Assembly (NCBI RefSeq): GCF_017355875.1
Contig: NZ_JAFEWC010000001.1
Location: 2,294,001 to 2,358,000, forward strand
DNA: 64,000 nucleotides
Direction of reading: 5' to 3'
DNA from: Aridibaculum aurantiacum
GTDB taxonomy: Bacteria > Bacteroidota > Bacteroidia > Chitinophagales > Chitinophagaceae
The notes beneath the pieces are model-generated. The model saw only the letters and a program-made list of their open reading frames with translations. It had not been told where the DNA came from and did no database searches. Below are positions 36,427-44,903 of the stretch, in pieces. Position 1 is the stretch's first letter, and each line of letters opens with the position of its first letter. A program made the position numbers and the translations under genes.

Positions 36427-37956
36427 TTATGCAAGCTGTAAGATAAGATGAACAAAGTATTCTTTGCTGGTCTCTCTTATAGTCAATTCGTGCTTGTTTG
36501 GATACAATAGTTGTAACCGCTGGCGCACGTTTTCTAAACCAATGCCGCTCTTGAATTTTTCCGGGTCGTTTGCCGACTTTGGATGAATGGTATTATACAC
36601 ATCAAAGTAAAGTGTATCATTTTTCACTTCCAGGCTTATGCTAATGCGCGATGCTTCGCGAAAACTGATGCCGTGCTTGAATGCATTTTCTACAAAAGGT
36701 ATGAGCAGCATAGGTGCTACATGGTAAACGGCTTCGGTTTCTTGTATCTGTGTTTCTACCTGCACCCTAGGATTAGCATCCGTCCGCAGGTTTTGAAGGC
36801 CGATGTAATTGTTCAGGTAATTGATTTCGCTTGAAAGCGGTATGCGTTCCTGCATATTTTCCTGCAGCATAAAACGCATCATGTCCGATAGCTTTTGAAC
36901 AGCTTCACTGGTTCGTTCTGCATTTTCCATGATGGCCATTCCATAAATATTATTTAGTGCATTGAATAAGAAATGCGGGTTGATCTGCGAACGAAGAAAA
37001 TCAAGGCTAGCGGTTGACTGTGTCAGTTCTTTTTCCAATACATGAATCTCTTCGCGACCTTTTTGTTGTCGTTTGTACAGCACCCACGAAAGTGGCGCAG
37101 TGATCAATATTTGTATAGTAACATTCAGAGATGCAATGGAGGTTGCCAGGTCTTCGCTTCTTGTGGTAAGAACAGCAAAAAGGAACAATGGAAAGAATAA
37201 GATAATCATCAGCAACACAACCCTCACCATGTAATAAACCGAAGGCCTGCGTTTTTTTAATGCAGCAGGTATCAGTGTATAAGAGGAATACATGTAAAGC
37301 AAAATACCAAGTGGAGCCACCAGCCCCCAACCCACAAGAAATCCATGGCCAGCTTCGGCAATAGCTAAAATAAACATGCTCATCAGCCAGAGCACAAGTG
37401 CATCTGTTCCGTTGCGCTGTATTGACCTGTATTTACCTTCAGTAGCTTTTCGTTGAGTAATAAAATAAAGCGCTGTGTATTTCAGCATCGTATAGATCAC
37501 TACCAGTACGACAAACTGGAAAGTCTCCATGGCCACATTTTCCAGGATAGTCAAAGTAGTTGCTGCACTGTCTTTGCTCTGTGGATATAAGTAAGCCAAC
37601 CGTAAGCAATCTGAGCCAAAATCAATAGCTGCAACACCGAGAAAAAGAAGCCCGACAAAGAACAGGTGCTTAAGAGTTTTGTCCTTCGCTACTATTTTAG
37701 GAACCAGGAAAAAGTTGATGACCCAGAAAGCCGCATACCACGAAAGGTAATCTACAAGTGTAGGTAAGAACAGTTGAAGATGATAATTGAACGGAAGACC
37801 TGCTTTGCTGAACAAGTCTTTGTACTTGGTATAATATTCTTCATTGCCCGTAGCGTTTTCCATTATCCAGAAAAACAGGAAAAAAACATATAGCGTGGTG
37901 ATTGCCCAAAATTCAAAACGGATAATATTCTCTCTTCTTTTATTTATATCGGTCAT
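36427..37956 (-). CDS. LytS-type membrane sensor histidine kinase
   Basis: The ATG at 37956 (MTDINKRRENIIRFEFWAI) gives 509 residues; the frame from 38136 adds 60 residues of poor composition. About eight membrane segments occupy the first 270 residues. The His_kinase domain has LDFLRSQINPHFLFNALNNI with H328. The ATPase motifs are VENAFKHGIS (N box) and GIGLENVRQRLQLLYP (G box). The partner is the LytTR regulator 13 bp downstream. The membrane part carries no recognised ligand domain, so the signal is unknown. It is divergent from the outer-membrane receptor gene at 38212, which it may control. Confidence 0.92.
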   Translation of the reverse strand: MTDINKRRENIIRFEFWAITTLYVFFLFFWIMENATGNEEYYTKYKDLFSKAGLPFNYHLQLFLPTLVDYLSWYAAFWVINFFLVPKIVAKDKTLKHLFFVGLLFLGVAAIDFGSDCLRLAYLYPQSKDSAATTLTILENVAMETFQFVVLVVIYTMLKYTALYFITQRKATEGKYRSIQRNGTDALVLWLMSMFILAIAEAGHGFLVGWGLVAPLGILLYMYSSYTLIPAALKKRRPSVYYMVRVVLLMIILFFPLFLFAVLTTRSEDLATSIASLNVTIQILITAPLSWVLYKRQQKGREEIHVLEKELTQSTASLDFLRSQINPHFLFNALNNIYGMAIMENAERTSEAVQKLSDMMRFMLQENMQERIPLSSEINYLNNYIGLQNLRTDANPRVQVETQIQETEAVYHVAPMLLIPFVENAFKHGISFREASRISISLEVKNDTLYFDVYNTIHPKSANDPEKFKSGIGLENVRQRLQLLYPNKHELTIRETSKEYFVHLILQLA

Positions 37957-38211
37957 AGCCTGTGTTTGAACTGCAATGCTACTTGATAAGCAAGTAAAGC
38001 ATACGAGGAAGTGATGAATTGGCCATTTTATGTGACGACTTCCTGCTTTCATCAAACCTGCTTTGTCTCTTAGGCAAATCACTAAACTGAATCCTAGTGA
38101 GCAGCCGGTTTTTCCTGTTCCGTCACATATATCCAACTGCCCGTCACATGCAGATTCAATGCGCTACAAGGTTGGCTAATCTTGCTCATCAACAATCAAA
38201 AATTACCAGCT

Positions 38212-40653
38212 ATGCAATTAATTAAACACGCTACTATTCTTTTACTCGCTTGTATAAGTATGGGGCATTCAAGTTTCGCACAAAGCGCAGGAAAAATTTC
38301 TGGAACCATATTGGCCAATGGTGAGAAAGCCATTGGTGCTACAGTGGCTTTGCTCAATGTAAAAGATTCTTCATTAGTAAAGCGAACGGCTACAAACAAT
38401 CTTGGCGAGTTTGTTTTTGAACAGGTAGCCGAAGGAAAATACAGGGTAGGTGCTACTGCAGTAGGTTTTCAAAAAGTGATGTCACCAATGATTGAGATAA
38501 CTTCCCAGCAGAAAACGATTGCCGTTCCTGCTATCACCTTAACACCTGCTGCTTCAAAGCTGAATGATGTGAAGGTTACAACCAATCGGCCAATGATAGA
38601 GCAACGCATTGACAGGACGATTATAAATGTAGAAGCTGCTATTACCAATGCCGGCTCATCAGCTTTTGAAGTATTGGAAAAGGCGCCAGGTGTAAGTATA
38701 GACCGGGAAGGGAACATTAGCCTGAAAGGTAAAGAAGGTGTACTGGTGATGGTAGATGGCAGGCCAACTGAAATGGCTGCTGCAGACCTTGCCAATATGC
38801 TTCGCAATATGAATGCATCGCAGTTAGATCAAATAGAAATTATGACCAATCCGCCGGCACGCTATGATGCTGCCGGTAATGCAGGTATCATCAATATCAA
38901 GACAAAGAAGATTGTTACTGCTGGTTATAATGGAACCGGTTCAGTAAACTATATGCAGGGCAGGTATCCTAAAGCAAATACAGGTTTCAATTTTAATTAC
39001 AGGGAGCAAAAGGTAAATGTGTTTGCCAACTTTGGCCATAACTATCGCAAGAGCTACGAGGATAATACCATACGCCGCAATATTCGCAACAGCAGTAACA
39101 ACATTATAAATTTCTTCGACCTGGAGGCTAACAAAATAACGGAAGCCAATGGCTTTAGCAGCAAGGTTGGTATTGACTTTTTCGTGGATAAAAAAACAAC
39201 CGTAGGATTGGCTGTTAACGGTGCGACCAATCATAACACGTTAAGCAACTTCAACAACACAAACATATATACAGCCTCGAAGGAACTGGAAAGTATTACC
39301 ACTGCAAGTGGAGCTAATACCAACAACTGGAACAGGATCAGCACCAACCTTTTTTTCAGAAGAGTGCTGAATAAGAAAGGCAGCGAAATAAGCGGCGATG
39401 TTGATTTTATTGATCACCGCTCAAAGTTTAGTATGGACATGGTGAACAACTACCCGTATAACAATGGCAGTGGACAGACAACGGCCGACACACTGTTGGG
39501 TAACCTACCACAAAATGTACAAGTGTATAGTGGAAGGATTGACTACTCATTGCCTTTTGGTAAAAATTCAAAATTGGAGGCTGGCGCAAAGAGCAGTATA
39601 GTTCGTACAGATAATAATGCGCAGTATGATAGCCTGCAGAATGGAGCATTGTTGCGTGATATCAACCGCAGTAATCATTTCATTTACCAGGAGAACATCA
39701 ATGCTGCTTATGTAAATGTGGTACAGCCAATCAGCAAAAAACTAAATGCGCAGCTAGGTTTGCGCCTGGAGAACACCAATGCCACCGGCAGGCAATTAAC
39801 TACCGGTAAAGATTTTGACAGGCATTATACGCAACTGTTTCCAACCGCTTACCTGCAGTACAAGCTAAACGACAAACACACACTGGCAGCAAACCTTGGC
39901 AGGAGAGTGCAGCGTCCGAACTATCAAAGCCTGAACCCGTTTATCCGCTTCATAGATCGTTACACATATAGTGAAGGCAATCCCAATCTAAGACCATCCG
40001 TAAGTAATAATGTGGAGTTCACCCATATGTTTAAGAATATGTTTACCACCACCCTTAACTATACCGCAACCAATGATATCATTAACTCGGTATTAGAACA
40101 ACAGGGCAGGGAAGTTTACCACCGGCCTACTAATATCGCATCGCTAAGGCAGGTAGGCATTGCAGTAAATGCGAACAACAATATCACAAAATGGTGGAGC
40201 AGCAATATCATGGTCAATGCTTTTTATAACCGTTATAAGGGTGTGGTGAATAATAATGCTGTTGACCTATCGGCAACTAGTTGCATTTTGATGGCCATGC
40301 AACAGTTCAAGCTTAGCAAAACGGTTTCGGCAGAACTAAGTGGCAGGTATCGCACTGGCTGGCTGGAAGGAATATTTGAAGCACAACCGCTAGGTATAGT
40401 ATGGGCAGGAGTAAGCAAGCAGGTGATGAAAAACCAGGGAACCGTTCGCCTGACTGTTCGTGATATCTTCCATTCACAAGTATTTAAAGGAACAGCCAGG
40501 TATAGCAATGTTGACGTGTTCATGCAGGAAGTGAACGATACAAGGATGGTGATGCTCGGCTTTACTTATCGCTTTAGCAAAGGAAAAAAAGTTGCACCCG
40601 TTAAACGAACTGCAGGCAGTGCCAATGAAGAGGAGGGAAGAATAGAACAATAA
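38212..40653 (+). CDS. TonB-dependent / outer-membrane beta-barrel family receptor (first paralogue)
   Basis: The ATG at 38212 begins the signal peptide MQLIKHATILLLACISMGHS and gives 813 residues; an upstream TTG is rejected. An N-terminal carboxypeptidase-like domain (about 23-100) is followed by the plug, which has FEVLEKAPGVSIDREGNISL, KGKEGVLVMVDGRPTEM and PARYDAAGNAGIINIKTKK. The barrel runs to the end (TRMVMLGFTYRFSKGKK). A paralogue lies at 44904. Proteins of this type are common in Bacteroidota and usually have unknown ligands. The two-component genes are divergently transcribed from it, which fits local control. A terminator follows at 40681. Confidence 0.9.
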   Translation: MQLIKHATILLLACISMGHSSFAQSAGKISGTILANGEKAIGATVALLNVKDSSLVKRTATNNLGEFVFEQVAEGKYRVGATAVGFQKVMSPMIEITSQQKTIAVPAITLTPAASKLNDVKVTTNRPMIEQRIDRTIINVEAAITNAGSSAFEVLEKAPGVSIDREGNISLKGKEGVLVMVDGRPTEMAAADLANMLRNMNASQLDQIEIMTNPPARYDAAGNAGIINIKTKKIVTAGYNGTGSVNYMQGRYPKANTGFNFNYREQKVNVFANFGHNYRKSYEDNTIRRNIRNSSNNIINFFDLEANKITEANGFSSKVGIDFFVDKKTTVGLAVNGATNHNTLSNFNNTNIYTASKELESITTASGANTNNWNRISTNLFFRRVLNKKGSEISGDVDFIDHRSKFSMDMVNNYPYNNGSGQTTADTLLGNLPQNVQVYSGRIDYSLPFGKNSKLEAGAKSSIVRTDNNAQYDSLQNGALLRDINRSNHFIYQENINAAYVNVVQPISKKLNAQLGLRLENTNATGRQLTTGKDFDRHYTQLFPTAYLQYKLNDKHTLAANLGRRVQRPNYQSLNPFIRFIDRYTYSEGNPNLRPSVSNNVEFTHMFKNMFTTTLNYTATNDIINSVLEQQGREVYHRPTNIASLRQVGIAVNANNNITKWWSSNIMVNAFYNRYKGVVNNNAVDLSATSCILMAMQQFKLSKTVSAELSGRYRTGWLEGIFEAQPLGIVWAGVSKQVMKNQGTVRLTVRDIFHSQVFKGTARYSNVDVFMQEVNDTRMVMLGFTYRFSKGKKVAPVKRTAGSANEEEGRIEQ

Positions 40654-40680
40654 AAAAAAATCCAACATTTATATCAAAAA

Positions 40681-40710
40681 GGCTATGGTGAAGTATACTA
40701 TAGCTCTTTT
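40681..40710 (+). terminator. Probable terminator after the receptor gene at 38212
   Basis: GGCTATGGT pairs with ACTATAGCT (two G-U pairs) around a 7-nt loop, followed by CTTTT. A five-A run precedes it. Confidence 0.6.
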
Positions 40711-40872
40711 CATATTGTAGAGAAGGTAGAAAAATATCATCCTTTACCACAGTTTAATCCACACGAAGTACGCTTAGTTTCCCCAATTGTTTATTAGCCA
40801 AAGCAGCTTGCGGAAGAGCCGGTTTAACAACTATCACGCATGATATTTGAACTAGTATAAAAAACTATTAAT

Positions 40873-41397
40873 ATGTCATCCATAAACATAAGTAGATCAT
40901 TTGAGGTGCCTGTTGAGAAACTGTTTGCTGCCTGGACCGAACCGGCATTATTAAAACAATGGTGGAAACCATTGGGTAATCAACTAAAAGACGTGGTGAA
41001 TGACCTGAACGAGTCAGGAACAGTTCGATATGAATTTCAGGACGGGCTGGTAATAAAAGGGAAATATGAAACAGTGAAGCCCACCGAAATACTTGTATAC
41101 ACCTGGAAGTGGAGCTTACAAGAGGCTGCCGTTGATGATTCTAACTATAAATTGCATATTCATTTCAGCCAGGAAGGAACAGGAAGTATAATAAAAATAG
41201 AACAGGAAGGATTTGAAACGGAAGAACATGTAAAGCCTCATACAAAAGGTTGGGAGGAAGGCCTTGATCAACTGGCAGCGTTTGTACAACAACAAAGTGA
41301 AGGTGGAAGCGGTGATGGGGAACAACATGAAGTTGGCAAGCCTCCTGTGACAGGTTATAATGAAACGCCCGAACAACAAAAAGTGGGAGGAGGATAA
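40873..41397 (+). CDS. SRPBCC/AHSA1-like domain protein
   Basis: This 174-residue cytoplasmic protein has an AHSA1-type START-like fold: INISRSFEVPVEKLFAAWTEPALLKQWWKP at the start, YEFQDGLVIKGKYETVKP in the middle and HTKGWEEGLDQLAAFV near 140. Such proteins bind hydrophobic ligands in a helix-grip cavity, and some help Hsp90; the bacterial roles are diverse. The last 30 residues (EGGSGDGEQHEVGKPPV onward) form a Gly/Gln-rich tail beyond the usual domain end. No operon partner is evident. Confidence 0.85.
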   Translation: MSSINISRSFEVPVEKLFAAWTEPALLKQWWKPLGNQLKDVVNDLNESGTVRYEFQDGLVIKGKYETVKPTEILVYTWKWSLQEAAVDDSNYKLHIHFSQEGTGSIIKIEQEGFETEEHVKPHTKGWEEGLDQLAAFVQQQSEGGSGDGEQHEVGKPPVTGYNETPEQQKVGGG

Positions 41398-41596
41398 GAA
41401 GGCGGTTGTTATTTGAAATCGTAACAGGCTTCTTAAAGGGAATCTTTCAAAGAATGAGCAATAGCTGCATAATGTGCAAACGTACAAGTGTGCGACGCAA
41501 CAACAGCATCATAGTAGTTGTGTCGCTTGGAACATAACCATAGATAATATGTTCAAACATTCATTGCCTTGCATGGAGCATTCAAACCAGGCTGTG

Positions 41597-42505
41597 TTAT
41601 TCAGTTTTTTGAATTTTAATAACAGCATTTTTATGCATGTCAGCTGATGCACTGATCACATGTGTTTTACCGTCAGCATTGATTTCTATCATGGCTGTGT
41701 TTGGTGGAATAGAACCCAGGTTGTGTGCCACCAGTGTTATTACATGCTCTCCTGGCTCATTGTTCAGCAACAATTGAAATACGATTGGTTTTACCCGGAC
41801 TGCCACGTGATGTTGAACAATTTTATCGTTGTGCAGGATACTGATGCTGTCTCCATCTTCTACACCATTATCATACATTTTCACCACCAGCATACTTGCC
41901 GAAGTCGTTATGGTTTCAACAATATTATTGGTTCTCTCATGCCTGGCAGCAATCAGTGCCAGCGTATCAGTTTCACTGGCCCCTGTTATTTCCATTGTAC
42001 CTGCTGTGGTAGAATAATCATTATGAGCATGTGCAAACCTGCTGCCACTGTTGGCTTGTTTGGTAAGTGCTGAGAGCATAAAAGAAGTAGTATCTGTATC
42101 GCTGGAGAGTTTGGTGAGCATGACAGGCATGGCGATGCCGAAGCTCATGATCTTTACGGCAGCCGATTTTGGTACTGCATGGCCCTTCAGTATTTCCTCG
42201 TCACCATCAACTGAATACCTCAGGTTGTAATTGGTTTGTGCATGCATGAAAGAATGATCAATAAAACCTACACTCTTTCCCCTGAACCGTTTGCTGGCTG
42301 TATCAAAATTTGCTGTGAAGTTGGTCTTGCAGAAACCCATGCCGTCGCGGTCGTAGGTGTATCCTATATATTGATCGCCGTGTTTTACCAATACAATTTT
42401 TACTTCAGTGCTGCCACCTCCACCTTTCCATGTTCCAGTAAGATCCTGGCTAAAGGTGCTCAAGTGGATTAGTAATAATACGGCTATGGCAGTGATAGTT
42501 TTCAT
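41597..42505 (-). CDS. Secreted protein of unknown function
   Basis: The ATG at 42505 begins the signal peptide MKTITAIAVLLLIHLSTFSQ and gives 302 residues. The first 110 mature residues resemble small lipocalin-like TGTWKGGGG proteins (DLTGTWKGGGGSTEVKIVLV, YIGYTYDRDG). The C-terminal half is beta-rich (MLVVKMYDNGVEDGDSISILHN, GEHVITLVAHNLGSIPPNTA), like domains often seen near the end of Bacteroidota surface proteins. No enzyme motif was recognised. It is monocistronic. Confidence 0.65.
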   Translation of the reverse strand: MKTITAIAVLLLIHLSTFSQDLTGTWKGGGGSTEVKIVLVKHGDQYIGYTYDRDGMGFCKTNFTANFDTASKRFRGKSVGFIDHSFMHAQTNYNLRYSVDGDEEILKGHAVPKSAAVKIMSFGIAMPVMLTKLSSDTDTTSFMLSALTKQANSGSRFAHAHNDYSTTAGTMEITGASETDTLALIAARHERTNNIVETITTSASMLVVKMYDNGVEDGDSISILHNDKIVQHHVAVRVKPIVFQLLLNNEPGEHVITLVAHNLGSIPPNTAMIEINADGKTHVISASADMHKNAVIKIQKTE

Positions 42506-42669
42506 GCAGGTAATTTTATTGGAATGTACAAAGGATTGCATTCATATAGAAGTTGATAGCAAGAAGCAGTTTTACGAAGGCTAGTGGAATGTGGATTGGA
42601 AACATTAGCTGAAAATGGTTGTAAAGATGATGATGGATGTTAGCAGCACTACCTTATTTTGCGGCACTT

Positions 42670-42924
42670 ATGACTTTACAATCATTCGATGAACTAGGTT
42701 GGGAAGAGCAACTGCAGGTTATAAAAGAGGAGGGTGCAATGGTTGGCACCAGGGACGATTCCATTCATTATATGCACTTGTACCAATTGCATAGTTTTTA
42801 TGTGGAACTAACCTACAACAAAGAAGATAAGGAGCTATGGCGGATTGGGCCGTTTGATCACCCGGTTTTCCTGCATCCTTACTTAGAACAAATTGATATC
42901 TCGAAATTGCAGCTTGGCGAATAA
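42670..42924 (+). CDS. Small conserved-type cytoplasmic protein of unknown function
   Basis: The ATG at 42670 gives 84 residues starting MTLQSFDELGWEEQLQVIKEEG; an ATG at 42637 would add 11. The start resembles a group of short Bacteroidota proteins that begin with a helix of the type LxxFDxLxxEEQ. The rest is SIHYMHLYQLHSFYVELTYN and a C-terminal LEQIDISKLQL. No function is known to me. It lies 51 bp before the YwbE-like gene and may be co-transcribed. Confidence 0.6.
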   Translation: MTLQSFDELGWEEQLQVIKEEGAMVGTRDDSIHYMHLYQLHSFYVELTYNKEDKELWRIGPFDHPVFLHPYLEQIDISKLQLGE

Positions 42925-42975
42925 GGGAATGATACTTGTGAAACCATATTGGTTACATCAATAACAACATACAAA

Positions 42976-43176
42976 ATGGACGGAACAATAAGAGCGAATA
43001 TAAAACCAGGAATGTTGGTAAATATTGTACTAAAGAAAGATCAGCGTACAGGCACACTTACAGAAGGTATTGTAAAGGATCTGCTCACCAGTGCTCCCAA
43101 GCACCACCGCGGCATAAAAGTGCGTTTAGAAGATGGACAAATAGGAAGGGTGCAGGAGATCCTGGAGGAGGAATAG
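42976..43176 (+). CDS. YwbE-family small protein
   Basis: The ATG at 42976 gives 66 residues. MDGTIRANIKPGMLVNIVLK, RTGTLTEGIVKDLLT and HHRGIKVRLEDGQIGRVQEI match the YwbE/DUF2196 family throughout, at the usual family length. The fold is a small KOW-like beta barrel of unknown role. It is convergent with the DUF808 gene, whose stop is 14 bp away. Confidence 0.9.
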   Translation: MDGTIRANIKPGMLVNIVLKKDQRTGTLTEGIVKDLLTSAPKHHRGIKVRLEDGQIGRVQEILEEE

Positions 43177-43190
43177 CATGGGCTATGCAC

Positions 43191-44132
43191 TCACTCGGCA
43201 ACTGCACCAGGTTTTTTCTTTTTGAATAAGGGCTTTAGCAGGATCACTAACTTCTCTACCAGAAAACCAACCAGCAAACCTGCAATAGCACAGGACAAGG
43301 CTTTTACAGCCCATGCAACTACAGGCAGGTGCGCTAAGGATTCTTCTATAACGTGTAGCAGGTGACTGGTAAAAGGTATGCCATGCGCAATGATTTCGGC
43401 GCCTACCCATAACATTGCTGCTGTACCCACATAACTCAAGAACCTTAGAAAATGCGGCATGAACGTAACGATACCACGCCCGAACTTACGCGTAGTAGGG
43501 TTGAATCTTTCCTGCGCCAGGTGTACACCTATATCATCCGCTTTTACAATTAGTCCTACAAACCCATACACCGCGACAGTTATAAAAATTGCTACCGCCA
43601 GCATCACCACTACTTGGTTTACAAACGGCTGGTCAGTAACCTGGCTATAAGCAATTGCCATTATTTCTGCTGATAAAATGATATCAGTGCGTACAGCACC
43701 CGTCACACGTTCTTTCTCCAATTCTTCCGGCGTTATCACTTTCACGTTTTCTACTTCCACATCCGCAGCATGGTGCTTGCTAAACATTGAATGCACCTTT
43801 TCGTAGCCTTCAAAACATAAGTAGGCACCACCCAACATCAGCACAGGAGTGATAACCCACGGCGCAAAATAACCAAGTAACAATGCAGCAGGACTTAGGA
43901 TAAGCAGTTTATTGAACAACGACTTTTTGGCTATGCGAAAAATGATAGAAAGCTCCCTTGATGGATCGAGGCCTACAACATACTTAGGTGTAACAGCGGT
44001 GTCATCTATCACTATCCCCGACACTTTCCCTGTAGTTTTTGCCACCTGTGCAGGCACATCATCTATACTAGCGGCGCTTGCTTTCACCAATGCTGATATA
44101 TCATCTAATAGAGCAAAAAAACCTGAAGCCAT
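43191..44132 (-). CDS. DUF808/YedI-like membrane protein
   Basis: This 313-residue protein starts with MASGFFALLDDISALVKASAAS, the signature beginning of the DUF808/YedI family. KVSGIVIDDTAVTPKYVVG, then PSRELSIIFRIAKKSLFNKL and GGAYLCFEGYEKV follow. Several membrane segments are present (LLILSPAALLLGYF, VVMLAVAIFITVAVYGFVGLI, LSCAIAGLLVGFLVEKLVIL). The function is unknown, and inner-membrane location is inferred. The C-terminus is basic (KPLFKKKKPGAVAE). Confidence 0.93.
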   Translation of the reverse strand: MASGFFALLDDISALVKASAASIDDVPAQVAKTTGKVSGIVIDDTAVTPKYVVGLDPSRELSIIFRIAKKSLFNKLLILSPAALLLGYFAPWVITPVLMLGGAYLCFEGYEKVHSMFSKHHAADVEVENVKVITPEELEKERVTGAVRTDIILSAEIMAIAYSQVTDQPFVNQVVVMLAVAIFITVAVYGFVGLIVKADDIGVHLAQERFNPTTRKFGRGIVTFMPHFLRFLSYVGTAAMLWVGAEIIAHGIPFTSHLLHVIEESLAHLPVVAWAVKALSCAIAGLLVGFLVEKLVILLKPLFKKKKPGAVAE

Positions 44133-44311
44133 TGCTAATGTTGTTATTACTGTAAGTATGTACTGGAAAATCTATACCAGGCGAAAGCAAGTTAAGCGAG
44201 TGGTGCAAATAAACAAGCTTGTGTATAAATTCGTCCCTGATCCATTGTTGACGTTAATGTTTTTGTTGCCAGTCTTAGTAAATCAATATTAAATTCAATT
44301 TCTACCATTCA

Positions 44312-44770
44312 ATGAATATAAGAGAAGCCGTTTCGGCAGACATTCCGCAAATGCAGGTAATCAGGAATTCGGTAAAGGAAAATATTCTTTCCGATCCAAG
44401 CCTGGTTACAGAAAAAGACTATGAAGAATTCATGAACAACAGGGGCAAGGGGTGGGTGTGCGAGATTGATGAAAAGATTGTAGGATTTGCCATTGCGGAT
44501 CTACGGGAACAAAATATTTGGGCGCTTTTTATTGACCCGGCCTTTGAAAAGCACGGCATTGGACGGCGCCTCCACGACACCATGCTAGACTGGTATTTCA
44601 GCCAGGAGCAACATATTGTATGGCTGGGCACTACTCCAAAAACCAGGGCTGAAGCTTTTTACCGGAAGGCCGGGTGGCAGGAAAAAGGAACACATGGAAA
44701 AGACGAAATAAGGTTTGAGATGACACACGAAAGATGGAAAAGAATGAAAACCGGTGACCATAATAGTTGA
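44312..44770 (+). CDS. GNAT-family N-acetyltransferase
   Basis: This 152-residue protein fits a single GNAT domain. It begins MNIREAVSADIPQMQVIRNSV. The beta-4/motif A region is IWALFIDPAFEKHGIGRRLH, with the acetyl-CoA pyrophosphate loop KHGIGR. The C-terminus shows AEAFYRKAGWQEKG. These enzymes move an acetyl group from acetyl-CoA to an amine; the acceptor cannot be inferred. No operon partner is evident. Confidence 0.92.
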   Translation: MNIREAVSADIPQMQVIRNSVKENILSDPSLVTEKDYEEFMNNRGKGWVCEIDEKIVGFAIADLREQNIWALFIDPAFEKHGIGRRLHDTMLDWYFSQEQHIVWLGTTPKTRAEAFYRKAGWQEKGTHGKDEIRFEMTHERWKRMKTGDHNS

Positions 44771-44903
44771 AATGATAAAGCCTCATCAACAGTACCCATA
44801 GCCTCACAAATACAGGTTGCCGATCATCAAAAAGGACTTTCAATCAAATTCATCATGATGTACTTTTCTCTGCTACTTTTCCCTCATTTGTCAAAATCGC
44901 ATA

